Below, piece by piece: positions 1 to 5,046 of a stretch of DNA of 5,046 nucleotides. Below the pieces are notes generated by a model, which was not told where the DNA came from, ran no database searches, and was given only the letters and a program-made list of their open reading frames with translations. The DNA is taken from assembly GCA_028064935.1 (NCBI GenBank), contig JAPTWT010000304.1, positions 1 to 5,046 of the forward strand. Direction: 5' to 3'. Source of the DNA: Gammaproteobacteria bacterium. Lineage in GTDB: Bacteria > Pseudomonadota > Gammaproteobacteria > Acidiferrobacterales > Acidiferrobacteraceae. The first letter of the stretch is position 1, and the number at the start of each line of letters is the position of its first letter. The translations under genes were made by a program, and so were the position numbers.

Positions 1-895
1 AATCGGGCTGGATGGTCTGGTCCTCGACCAGGGCACGGATCGAGGCGCTTTTTAAGGCCGTGATCCAGTCGATGCCGCCGTGGTCGCGAAGCGTTGCGAT
101 GGCCGTACTGCTGATCATGCCACGGTCGCCCACCATCACGAACTGCGCAATACCGAATTCGTCTTTAATGCGGGCGATCTCGGGCATCAAGGTGGTGGGG
201 TCGGCGGTATTGCCCTCATGCACGGTGACTGCCACCGGACAGCCCCGGTCGTCGGTCATGAGCCCATAGTTCACCTGCAGGGTGCCACGGCGGCCATCAC
301 GGGAGTAGCCGCGTCGTGCGAGAGGACACGCATTGCCGGCCGCATGGCCGGTCGTCCCTTCGAAGTAGCTCGAACTCAAATCATAGAGCACGAGGCCATC
401 GGCCTTGAGGTGCCGGGCCGCCAACTTCTTCTGGATGCGGTCCTGACGGGTGAGGAGCCAGTCCATGGCCGCATAGCAATCGTTCTCCGTCACATCCGTC
501 ACCCCAAACGTCTCGGCCACGGTGGTGGTGTGCCACCACCGGGTGGTCGCCAACTTCGTGTGGGGGGCGAGGATCCGGGAGGCGATGAGGGCCAGGACGA
601 TATCGCGCTCCCGACAGGGCTTGGCGCTGATCAGCGAAGCCAGTCCTAGGCGCTCCATCATCCGCTGGACCGCCTCCACATGCCCGTGGGGCTGGGAGCG
701 CTCCACCACGAACCCGAGACCCGCCGGTTGCAGATCCGCCCCCTGGAAGACCGCGCGCAAAAGCTCGATCTGCGGCATCGGCAGATGCGAGAGATTGGCG
801 ATCGTGCGCTTCTTGACCTTCTTGCCTTCGCGATAGGACTCCCGCAACAGGATGGTGGGGCGGGAGCCGCGATTGGGCACGATATGGATATGCAT
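1..895 (-). CDS. IS1634-family DDE transposase, N-terminal part (runs off the left edge)
   Basis: This gene encodes a cut-and-paste transposase of the IS1634 group (IS4-like DDE superfamily). The minus-strand frame is open from ATG at 895 to the window edge, giving 298 codons with no stop. Seen directly: an N-terminus starting MHIHIVPNRGSRPTILLRES, followed by a lysine/arginine-rich YREGKKVKKRTIANLSHLP segment (about residues 21-39), which is typical of the family's opening. YDLSSSYFEG (171-180) carries the likely first catalytic Asp (D172), and MVGDRGM (254-260) carries the likely second (D257). CPLARRGYSRDGRRG (190-204) and VHEGNT (225-230) are also family-like. Members are usually about 550-600 aa, so roughly the C-terminal half, including the catalytic Glu, lies outside the window. 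There is no internal stop or frameshift, so the element may be active. I see no strong Shine-Dalgarno sequence; TAGGC precedes the ATG. The family call is secure, the exact IS name is not. Confidence 0.93.
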   Translation of the reverse strand, partial: MHIHIVPNRGSRPTILLRESYREGKKVKKRTIANLSHLPMPQIELLRAVFQGADLQPAGLGFVVERSQPHGHVEAVQRMMERLGLASLISAKPCRERDIVLALIASRILAPHTKLATTRWWHTTTVAETFGVTDVTENDCYAAMDWLLTRQDRIQKKLAARHLKADGLVLYDLSSSYFEGTTGHAAGNACPLARRGYSRDGRRGTLQVNYGLMTDDRGCPVAVTVHEGNTADPTTLMPEIARIKDEFGIAQFVMVGDRGMISSTAIATLRDHGGIDWITALKSASIRALVEDQTIQPD

Positions 896-1138
896 GCCTA
901 CTAAATAGCATACATAACCGCATATTACAAGCACTACAACAACTATTACATGCCTACATTCCAACAGACCAAAAAGCACCCAAACGCTTGATTTCCTGGG
1001 CGTTAGGGGGCTTTTGGGGGGGGTTAGGGGGGCAACCTCAGTCTAGAAAAACCCCTTCTTTAGCGGATGCGCTGCAATTGACGATGACCACTACCAGACT
1101 TCACGTGACGTATGCGGGTCAGTGTCGAGCCAGTTCAT
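896..1138. other. Intergenic region: upstream end of the IS1634-type element and 3' flank of the three-gene operon
   Basis: No gene is seen here. About 896-960 is AT-rich and lies directly upstream of the transposase start, so the transposase promoter should be here, but I could not find a convincing -35/-10 pair. About 998-1032 holds a run of four G-tracts on the plus strand. The outer boundary of the IS element probably falls in this stretch, but with only one end in the window the terminal inverted repeat cannot be recognised. No clear intrinsic terminator follows the stop codon of the operon's last gene (1139). Confidence 0.5.
998..1032 (+). repeat. Four-tract G-rich motif with a 9-nt direct repeat (potential G-quadruplex)
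   Basis: Four guanine tracts lie at 998-1000, 1006-1010, 1016-1023 and 1027-1032, separated by loops of 5, 5 and 3 nt. This fits the usual G3+N1-7 pattern for an intramolecular G-quadruplex. Within it GTTAGGGGG occurs twice, at 1002-1010 and 1023-1031, offset by 21 bp or about two helical turns. It lies upstream of the transposase and downstream of the operon. It could be a transposase-binding subterminal repeat, part of the IS end, or a fold-forming element. The function is inferred only; the pattern itself is plain. Confidence 0.6.
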
Positions 1139-1618
1139 TCAGTTGCCATCGTCACTTGCGGCCGGAATTTCATTATTCATGACCCTTTCCGTAAAGGCCT
1201 GAGTGGCCAAGGCCTCAAGAAGCCCCATGTCGTCCCGAGGCAGGTCCTTGATCGATGAGTGAGATCCGATGCTGCCCGGTGTGTACACGATTCGTACCCG
1301 CCTTGCGAGACCTCCGCAGACCTCATTTACCTTAAGTACTGTCGCAATTCCAAAGCCCGTTTTGGGCCCAATTGTCTTATTGTTTCTGGCGCTCGCTTGC
1401 CTTAACTCCCGAACGCACTGCGCGACCCGCCTTTCGTGCGTCGTGCCGTCATGGTACTCAACCCAGTTGACCGAGAGATCCTCCTCATGGTCTCGCAACG
1501 CAAAGGCCTCAGGGAAGAACCCGATAACGTTTCCGTCGCCATCCCTCATAAGGCGCGCCCATGGCACACGCCGCAAGACGTGATGCTCATCAGGCAACCG
1601 CTGCCCTTTTTTAACCAT
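1139..1618 (-). CDS. Uncharacterised protein, third gene of the TIGR04255-associated cassette
   Basis: I recall homologous hypothetical proteins of similar length, but no function is known to me. The 159-aa product has no signal peptide or membrane segment and should be cytoplasmic. Visible conserved-looking blocks are EHHVLRRVPWARL (about 11-23), VIGFFPEAFALR (31-42), LSVNWVEYHDG (48-58), a central basic stretch with a possible nucleic-acid or partner-binding role (62-86), VRIVYTPG (108-115) and a C-terminal LPRDDMGLLEALATQAF helix (126-142). The ATG at 1618 directly follows the TAG of the preceding gene (TAGATG). It has an AGAGGTGG Shine-Dalgarno-like sequence inside that gene's last codons, which supports this start and translational coupling. 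The 'VPW...GF.PEAF.LR...LSVNW.EY' pattern fits a real protein family rather than a chance frame. No catalytic motif is evident. Confidence 0.85.
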   Translation of the reverse strand: MVKKGQRLPDEHHVLRRVPWARLMRDGDGNVIGFFPEAFALRDHEEDLSVNWVEYHDGTTHERRVAQCVRELRQASARNNKTIGPKTGFGIATVLKVNEVCGGLARRVRIVYTPGSIGSHSSIKDLPRDDMGLLEALATQAFTERVMNNEIPAASDDGN

Positions 1619-2200
1619 CTAAATCAGCCACCTCTGAGGTTCATAAGGTTTAAGGCTTTCAACCAGACGAGCCACATGAACATCGCCAGCGAAGCGCTCG
1701 GGTTCGTTCTCTACGTCTTTCGATATTACCCAGCGTACCCGATCGTTCGGCAGAAATTCTATCGTTAAGCGCTCAGAGTCATGTACCCATGCGGCAAGTA
1801 AATATCCTCGATAGGACAGCCCAAGCCCCGGCCTCGCTTTGGGCGCAAGCTGAAAAATGGCCTTTAGAAAAGTAGCAAAAGACGCTTTCTGAATGGGGGC
1901 ATCCTCAGGATCCCACTCCTCAGGATCGTGTAAGGAATCCAGCTGCCTAAACAACACATCGCGCCATTCTCGGCTCATATGCATCGCGATTTGCGAAGTC
2001 AGAACCTTTACATTCGCCGTTGCGTCAAAAAGTTGCCCTTCTAGCGATCCCGCCACGTTCGGACTTTGTAGTGACCCGGGCGATGGGGGAATTCTGAGCG
2101 CATTGACCTGGGCCGATAGAGCCTGGCCAATGTCAGAAAAAGAAAATCCCCCAGCTTGGTAAGGCGGTGAGTTGCGGTCCGCGACGAATTGATTATCCAT
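1619..2200 (-). CDS. Uncharacterised protein, middle gene of the TIGR04255-associated cassette
   Basis: The 193-aa product has no function I can name. The first 60 residues are low in charge and rich in Ser, Pro, Gly and Gln and look flexible. The conserved-looking core begins at VLTSQIAMHMSREWRDVLF (66-84) and continues with QLDSLHDPEEWDPEDAPIQ (86-104), an acidic loop. It then has a hydrophobic helix (ASFATFLKAIFQL, 106-118), RPGLGLSYRGYLLAAW (123-138) and a beta-rich RLTIEFLPNDRVRWVIS segment (144-160), ending in a short LKPYEPQRW tail (183-191). No transmembrane segment or recognised catalytic motif is present. The ATG at 2200 overlaps the stop of the TIGR04255 gene by 8 bp, and CAGGAG lies about 11 nt upstream inside that gene. 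Its own stop abuts the next start. The arrangement predicts co-translation with both neighbours, perhaps as a complex. I recall similar proteins beside TIGR04255 genes elsewhere, but this is from memory. Confidence 0.87.
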   Translation of the reverse strand: MDNQFVADRNSPPYQAGGFSFSDIGQALSAQVNALRIPPSPGSLQSPNVAGSLEGQLFDATANVKVLTSQIAMHMSREWRDVLFRQLDSLHDPEEWDPEDAPIQKASFATFLKAIFQLAPKARPGLGLSYRGYLLAAWVHDSERLTIEFLPNDRVRWVISKDVENEPERFAGDVHVARLVESLKPYEPQRWLI

Positions 2201-2930
2201 CTCTGAAAAGACTCCTGGCTTGATCGGTCACGCAAGATTCAAACACATGATTCTTTCTATCCCTAATTCTGCCAATAAGATCAAAAATATCCCCATCTTT
2301 TTGGGGAACATCTGCTAGTCTTACTATATCTTGGTCTATTACAAAAGACGCATGCTTCAAAATGGGCGCAGGAACAGAAGCCGAGTTGATGACAAGTTGG
2401 GCCTTTAGGTCATCCATGAATATTTGCACCTGTACCGTATAAGCATTAAGGGGGCCCAATTCCGCGGGAACCCGTGGAAATACATTTAGATAATCCTCGT
2501 GCGCGATGCTCTTTCCTTCCATGGGAATGTCGACGCGGTTTATGTATCTGACACCAATTCTCTCAACGGTCTGAAATCCGAGAATTCTCCTTCGGGTCGT
2601 CCAGTCCCGGCAAAAGCGTTCAAAGAACGGTTGCCACCCCGGATAAGGCGCCAACTGAGAGACCGTGATTGACTTAGGGTGCAGCACGAGAAGCTCTGTC
2701 ATGTCATTAGAGGAAAGGCGGTAGCCGCGCTCACGTGTCTCCGTCACATTCGTATTGGGTAAAGCTCCTATATTTAGGTTCACATGAACATTTTCAATTG
2801 GCTGGCTATGCGGGTAGTGCTTTGAGAACTTCCTCTGGAGATCTGTCAATGCTGTATCATTAATCGGTTGCGCGAAGACAATCGAAATAATGGCTTCAGT
2901 AATTGGTGGCTTTTTATATTGTGTATCCAC
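2193..2930 (-). CDS. TIGR04255 family protein, first gene of the three-gene cassette
   Basis: This 245-aa protein matches the sporadically distributed TIGR04255 family, whose biochemical role is not established. Diagnostic parts are the N-terminal KKPPITEAIISIVF (6-19; the family opens with a PPI-x-EA motif), GYRLSSNDMTELLVLHP (69-85), PGWQPFFERFCRDW (97-110), ERIGVRYINRVDIP (123-136), the SFVIDQDI strand (195-202) and the C-terminal KNHVFESCVTDQARSLF (226-242). The length is normal for the family, and no signal peptide or membrane helix is seen. The start is GTG at 2930. No ATG lies in frame between it and the upstream TGA (2960-2958), and starting here leaves the PPI motif near residue 8, as in relatives. 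The Shine-Dalgarno sequence is weak (CTGGG). The gene overlaps the next by 8 bp. Base composition is low here (21 G/C of 60 at 2281-2340), unlike the GC-rich flanks. A palindrome at 2953-2967 may regulate it. Confidence 0.93.
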   Translation of the reverse strand: MDTQYKKPPITEAIISIVFAQPINDTALTDLQRKFSKHYPHSQPIENVHVNLNIGALPNTNVTETRERGYRLSSNDMTELLVLHPKSITVSQLAPYPGWQPFFERFCRDWTTRRRILGFQTVERIGVRYINRVDIPMEGKSIAHEDYLNVFPRVPAELGPLNAYTVQVQIFMDDLKAQLVINSASVPAPILKHASFVIDQDIVRLADVPQKDGDIFDLIGRIRDRKNHVFESCVTDQARSLFRDG

Positions 2931-2952
2931 AGTGTTGCCCAGGCTTAAGACT

Positions 2953-2967
2953 TCTAGTCACACTAGA
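2953..2967. promoter_or_regulatory. Candidate operator: 15-nt palindrome upstream of the three-gene operon
   Basis: TCTAGTCACACTAGA is a perfect inverted repeat with 6-bp arms (2953-2958 and 2962-2967) and a 3-nt centre. It begins 22 nt upstream of the GTG start of the TIGR04255 gene. This is where a repressor controlling the operon could bind, possibly an autoregulating product of the cassette. CTAG is rare in many bacterial genomes, and having it twice in a symmetric arrangement favours a site over chance. I could not place a convincing -35/-10 pair around it, so its relation to a promoter is inferred. Confidence 0.4.
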
Positions 2968-3102
2968 CCCGTTTGATACGCCCTTCCCGAGCGCGTGCGA
3001 AGCAAGCTGACTTCGCTGCATTTTGTAGAGGCTGGACCCGCCCATACAGCGGGGCATCACCGGCTTTTGCATTTAAATAATAAGAGATCCCACCTTAGGT
3101 TG

Positions 3103-3626
3103 CTACCTCTGATTTCCATGCGCTGCCAAGGATCTGACAAGAGCCTCGCAGCTATTCTCGATGTGAAGCGACGCCCCCTCGGAATGCCGGGTCGGAACGT
3201 CGTGGCGGTCGATCTCCGGGGCTTGCTGGGGCCTGTGCCGGGCGTTGGGCGCGGGCGGGTAAAGCAGGATCCGCTTGGGGCGTACCTCATGGCGGAGATG
3301 GTGGCGGCCTGCGCGGCCGCGACCGGCGGTGAGGCCCACATCGATCCAGTGGGCGACCCGATAGCAATGTCCGGCATTGCCAGCCGAACGGTCGGTCAAG
3401 CGGGCGGGATCAACGAGGTTCTCGGCTAGGGGGGACGGGACCCCGTAGGCGGCCGTCCAATCGGCGGTGACCGTGCGCAGGGCGAGTACGTGGCCTGGGA
3501 GGGTTTGAACTCGCACATGGGGCAGGACCAGGAATTGCCGATGATCCGGTGGAGGCCCCGGGCCCAGGTGGCGGCGTCCCAGCCGATCTACTGCTCGCGC
3601 CCCCGGAGGCGCCAGGCCGGCCGATA
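3103..3626 (-). pseudogene. DUF4338 (DruA-like) protein fragment, frameshifted and N-terminally truncated
   Basis: Minus-strand remnant of a DUF4338-domain protein, the domain found in DruA of the Druantia defence system and in transposon-linked proteins. From 3626 one frame reads YRPAWRLRGREQ, then a TAG (3590-3588), then IGWDAATWARGLHRIIGNS. The expected Trp before IGW is replaced by the stop. Near 3535 the reading shifts frame and continues as QFLVLPHVRVQTLPGHVLAL, then TADWTAAYGV, NLVDPARL, GHCYRVAHWIDVGLTAGRGR and KRILLYP, which are the usual DUF4338 middle and C-terminal blocks. It runs to a TAG at 3103. The N-terminal part (the EWDRL...HHYLG region) is absent. A short insertion-like stretch, TDRSAGNA, interrupts the block before CYR. 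The last frame is open for about 430 bp and could still be translated, but without the N-terminal half it is most likely non-functional. Confidence 0.78.
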
Positions 3627-3690
3627 CCCCGTTTTTCGGTTGGCCCCTGGTGTAAAGAGCGGCATGAACGAGGCGGGGCGGGGGTCGCCA

Positions 3691-3975
3691 ATGGATTTGC
3701 CTCGGGTGCGGGTGCGCCTGATCGGTGCGGGAACGCTCCGAGTGGGACCGGCTGACGCGCGCCCATCATTACCTGGGACTGACCGCCTTGGTGGGGCGCA
3801 GCCTGCGGTATGTGGCCGAGAGGGGGTGGACAGTGGCTCGCCTTGCTGGGTTGGGCCTCTCCGGCGTTGAAGTGCTCCCCACAATACCGGGATTGGATGG
3901 CCACCGACGTTGCCATGGCCATGTCTGGGATTGATCGTCAACAACAGCGACTTACCTCGCCTGGAAGTAAAGACC
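3691..3975 (+). pseudogene. DUF4338 (DruA-like) N-terminal region, frameshifted, leading into an ISAs1 transposase
   Basis: The plus strand encodes the opening of a DUF4338 protein in pieces. LPRVRVRLIGAG is in frame 1 (from about 3697). RERSEWDRLTRAHHYLGLTA followed by LVGRSLRYVAE is in frame 2 (3728-3820). GQWLALLGWASPALKCSP is in frame 3 (about 3826-3882), followed by the degenerate YRDWMAT, which corresponds to the usual RDRWIGW. LIVNNSDLPRLEVKT is in frame 1 (about 3931-3975). Each block is the recognised family motif in the expected order, so this is one gene broken by at least three small indels. The C-terminal half seen in the minus-strand copy (the CYRxxxWIDVG block) is missing: the sequence passes straight from LEVKT to the start of an ISAs1-family transposase. 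Either part of the domain was deleted or the join reflects an original fusion. It is not functional as it stands. Confidence 0.75.
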
Positions 3976-4535
3976 ATGCCGCTGTCCGCTACCGATGCCC
4001 GCGCGCTCTTTGCGCGCCTCGCATCCGTGGATGATCCGTGCGCTAGGCGCGGGCGGCGCCACAGCCAGCGTTCGCTGCTCGCGATCGTTCTTTGTGCGGT
4101 GATCAGTGGGGCCCAAGGACCCACCGCGATAGCCGAATGGGGGCGCAGGCTCCCGCCCCCGATGCTGCGCTGCCGCCGGGCCGTCGACGGCCGCTATGAG
4201 CCCCCTCCGAGCCCACGATCCGCCGTCTGCTCTAGGCCGTCGATATCGAGGCGCTTAAGGCGCCACTGGGGGGATTGTCAGCAAATGCCGCAGACCACGG
4301 TCGATGAACCCGTGGCACTCGATGGCAAGACCCTGCGTGGCTCGCAGGATGGTGGCGATGGGCCGCCGCCTTCGGGCACGCAAGCGGCGTGGTCTCGAAG
4401 GAGAGGGAGGTGGCCCTGACAAGGCGAGCGAACTGAAGGCCGTGAAACCCCTGCTGGACCCCTTGCCGCTGGCGGGCCGGGTGTTTCCGCTACCCGCCGC
4501 AGGGCGACACTGTTGGTCTTCAGGCTCCTGCTGTG
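3976..4535 (+). pseudogene. ISAs1-family (H-repeat-like) transposase, heavily degenerate
   Basis: Remnant of an ISAs1-family DDE transposase. From ATG 3976, frame 1 gives MPLSATDARALFARLASVDD, then GRRHSQRSLLAIVLCAVISG and PTAIAEWGRRL (the DDE_Tnp_1-associated N-terminal domain), up to DGRYEPP. A one-base loss near 4205 moves the reading to frame 3: EPTIRRLL, a TAG nonsense codon at 4233-4235 (probably from CAG), then AVDIEALKAPLGG. Frame 1 resumes near 4288 with VDEPVALDGKTLRGS, whose Asp is the likely first catalytic residue. Frame 3 follows (AFGHASGVVSKEREVA, about 4368-4415), then frame 2 (DKASELKAVKPLLDPLPLAG, 4418-4477). Recognisable sequence stops near 4484. A short frame-3 FRYPPQ (4485-4502) resembles the family's C-terminal FRYLPQ block, hinting at a large internal deletion that removed the rest of the catalytic core; this last point is weak. 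Certainly inactive. Confidence 0.85.
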
Positions 4536-5006
4536 ATACTCCAAATGTGGCCCGGTTGTGCCACCAGCGAACCCCACGCGCCGTCCCTTAAAGGGCCCAT
4601 GCGCATCCGGGCTATGGGCAGCAGTAGGTGGGGCGGCCGCTCCTTTACCGTGAGGCATTGTTGCATCGCGCGCCCCAGGCCCGCCGCCTTGCATTACGCT
4701 AGCGACAGCTTTGCGGGTGGCTACCTGGAAGGCGTGTTGATGTGATCCCTGTGCCGGCCAGCACGAGCAGGATGCGGCCAACGTCTCTTCGTCTTTCAGG
4801 CCACGATTAAGGCGTCCATCGAGTGCCGGGCGCGCTAAGCGCAGAGCCAACGCATCGGATTTACAACGCTAGTGGTCCACGATGCGCAGGGTTTGCGAGC
4901 TGGTAAGGGGGGATCGCGTCTTTATTTAAATGATTTTCGTAAGCCCTGATCCCTCGCAGGTGGGATGCTCTACGCCTCTAAGTAGGTTGCAATAGACCTT
5001 TATCAC
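4536..5006. other. About 470 bp with no recognisable gene
   Basis: Both strands were read here. The longest frames (for example the minus-strand frame crossing 4278-4850) have no family-like motifs and owe their length to high G+C. The segment to about 4915 is GC-rich and may hold the degraded 3' end of the ISAs1-type element. From about 4918 it becomes AT-rich (ATTTAAAT at 4924-4931), which would fit a promoter region for the gene starting at 5020, but I see no clear -35/-10 pair. GGCATTGTTGCAT at 4654-4666 is reminiscent of some IS ends, without further support. Confidence 0.5.
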
Positions 5007-5014
5007 AGAGGAGA
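5007..5014 (+). promoter_or_regulatory. Ribosome binding site for the gene starting at 5020
   Basis: AGAGGAGA contains a full AGGAG core (5009-5013), followed by 6 nt before ATG at 5020. This is the strongest Shine-Dalgarno sequence in the window and is the main reason for calling the gene that follows. Confidence 0.75.
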
Positions 5015-5019
5015 CATCC

Positions 5020-5046
5020 ATGCCGAGCAAAAAGTCATCGACGGAA
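5020..5046 (+). CDS. Start of an unidentified gene (first 9 codons, runs off the right edge)
   Basis: ATG at 5020 follows a well-spaced AGGAG and opens a frame reading MPSKKSSTE up to the window end. The polar, lysine- and serine-rich beginning is common in cytoplasmic and DNA-associated proteins and does not identify a family. It is oriented away from the transposon remnants. The call rests on the ribosome binding site and start codon alone, so the product is unknown. Confidence 0.6.

Noticed and set aside
80..649. Long plus-strand open frame opposite the IS1634 transposase
   Set aside because: It is antisense to a frame with clear transposase motifs, has no family-like content, and its length is explained by high G+C.
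381..923. Minus-strand open frame overlapping the transposase in another frame
   Set aside because: Its product is rich in Arg, Pro and Gly with no recognisable motif; the transposase in the neighbouring frame carries the DDE-type motifs.
2997..3016. Inverted repeat GCGAAG/CTTCGC with an 8-nt loop, considered as a terminator or REP-like element
   Set aside because: The stem is only 6 bp, there is no T-tract, and it lies upstream rather than downstream of the operon.
2995..3429. 144-residue plus-strand open frame
   Set aside because: It is antisense to the DUF4338 fragment, which has family motifs, and has no motif of its own.
3410..3922. 170-residue minus-strand open frame across the DUF4338 junction
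   Set aside because: Proline/serine/arginine-rich shadow frame; the DUF4338 motifs lie in the other frames on both strands.
4278..4850. 190-residue minus-strand open frame
   Set aside because: It is antisense to the ISAs1 remnant in part, low in complexity, and has no motif or ribosome binding site I could recognise.
1..5046. CRISPR array, tRNA or rRNA genes
   Set aside because: No regularly spaced repeats and no tRNA- or rRNA-like sequence were seen on either strand.

Overview
The window looks like an accessory, mobile-element-rich stretch of a GC-rich bacterial chromosome or plasmid, probably from a proteobacterium. I cannot name the species. Its layout is an IS element at the left edge, a lower-GC three-gene operon in the middle, a graveyard of decayed transposon genes on the right, and the first codons of a new gene at the right edge.

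Left (1-895, minus): the N-terminal 298 codons of an IS1634-family DDE transposase. It runs off the window and is intact as far as it can be seen. Its upstream region (896-1138) is AT-rich next to the start codon and carries a strong G-tract cluster with a 9-nt direct repeat. The end of the IS probably lies in this stretch.

Middle (2930 to 1139, minus): three tightly packed genes. The first encodes a TIGR04255-family protein (245 aa, GTG start). The second (193 aa) overlaps it by 8 bp, and the third (159 aa) starts directly on the stop codon of the second (TAGATG). None has a known biochemical function. The packing implies one transcript with translational coupling, so the products probably work together. 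The cassette sits between mobile elements and is poorer in G+C than its flanks, which suggests horizontal acquisition. It is the best candidate in the window for an undescribed system, possibly defence or toxin-antitoxin-like, but the sequence does not show its activity. A 15-nt palindrome (TCTAGTCACACTAGA, 2953-2967) just upstream of the first gene is a candidate operator.

Right (about 3103-4535): two broken genes with DUF4338 (DruA-like) sequence lie back to back. One is on the minus strand (3626 to 3103). The other is on the plus strand (3691 on) and leads directly into a heavily frameshifted ISAs1-family transposase (3976 to about 4484). The plus-strand remnant looks like a decayed DUF4338-ISAs1 unit with several frameshifts, a nonsense codon and a loss of the catalytic C-terminal half. 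The two DUF4338 copies differ where they overlap, so they come from different elements.

From about 4536 to 5006 I see no gene. At 5020 a new plus-strand gene starts behind a good ribosome binding site, with only nine codons visible.
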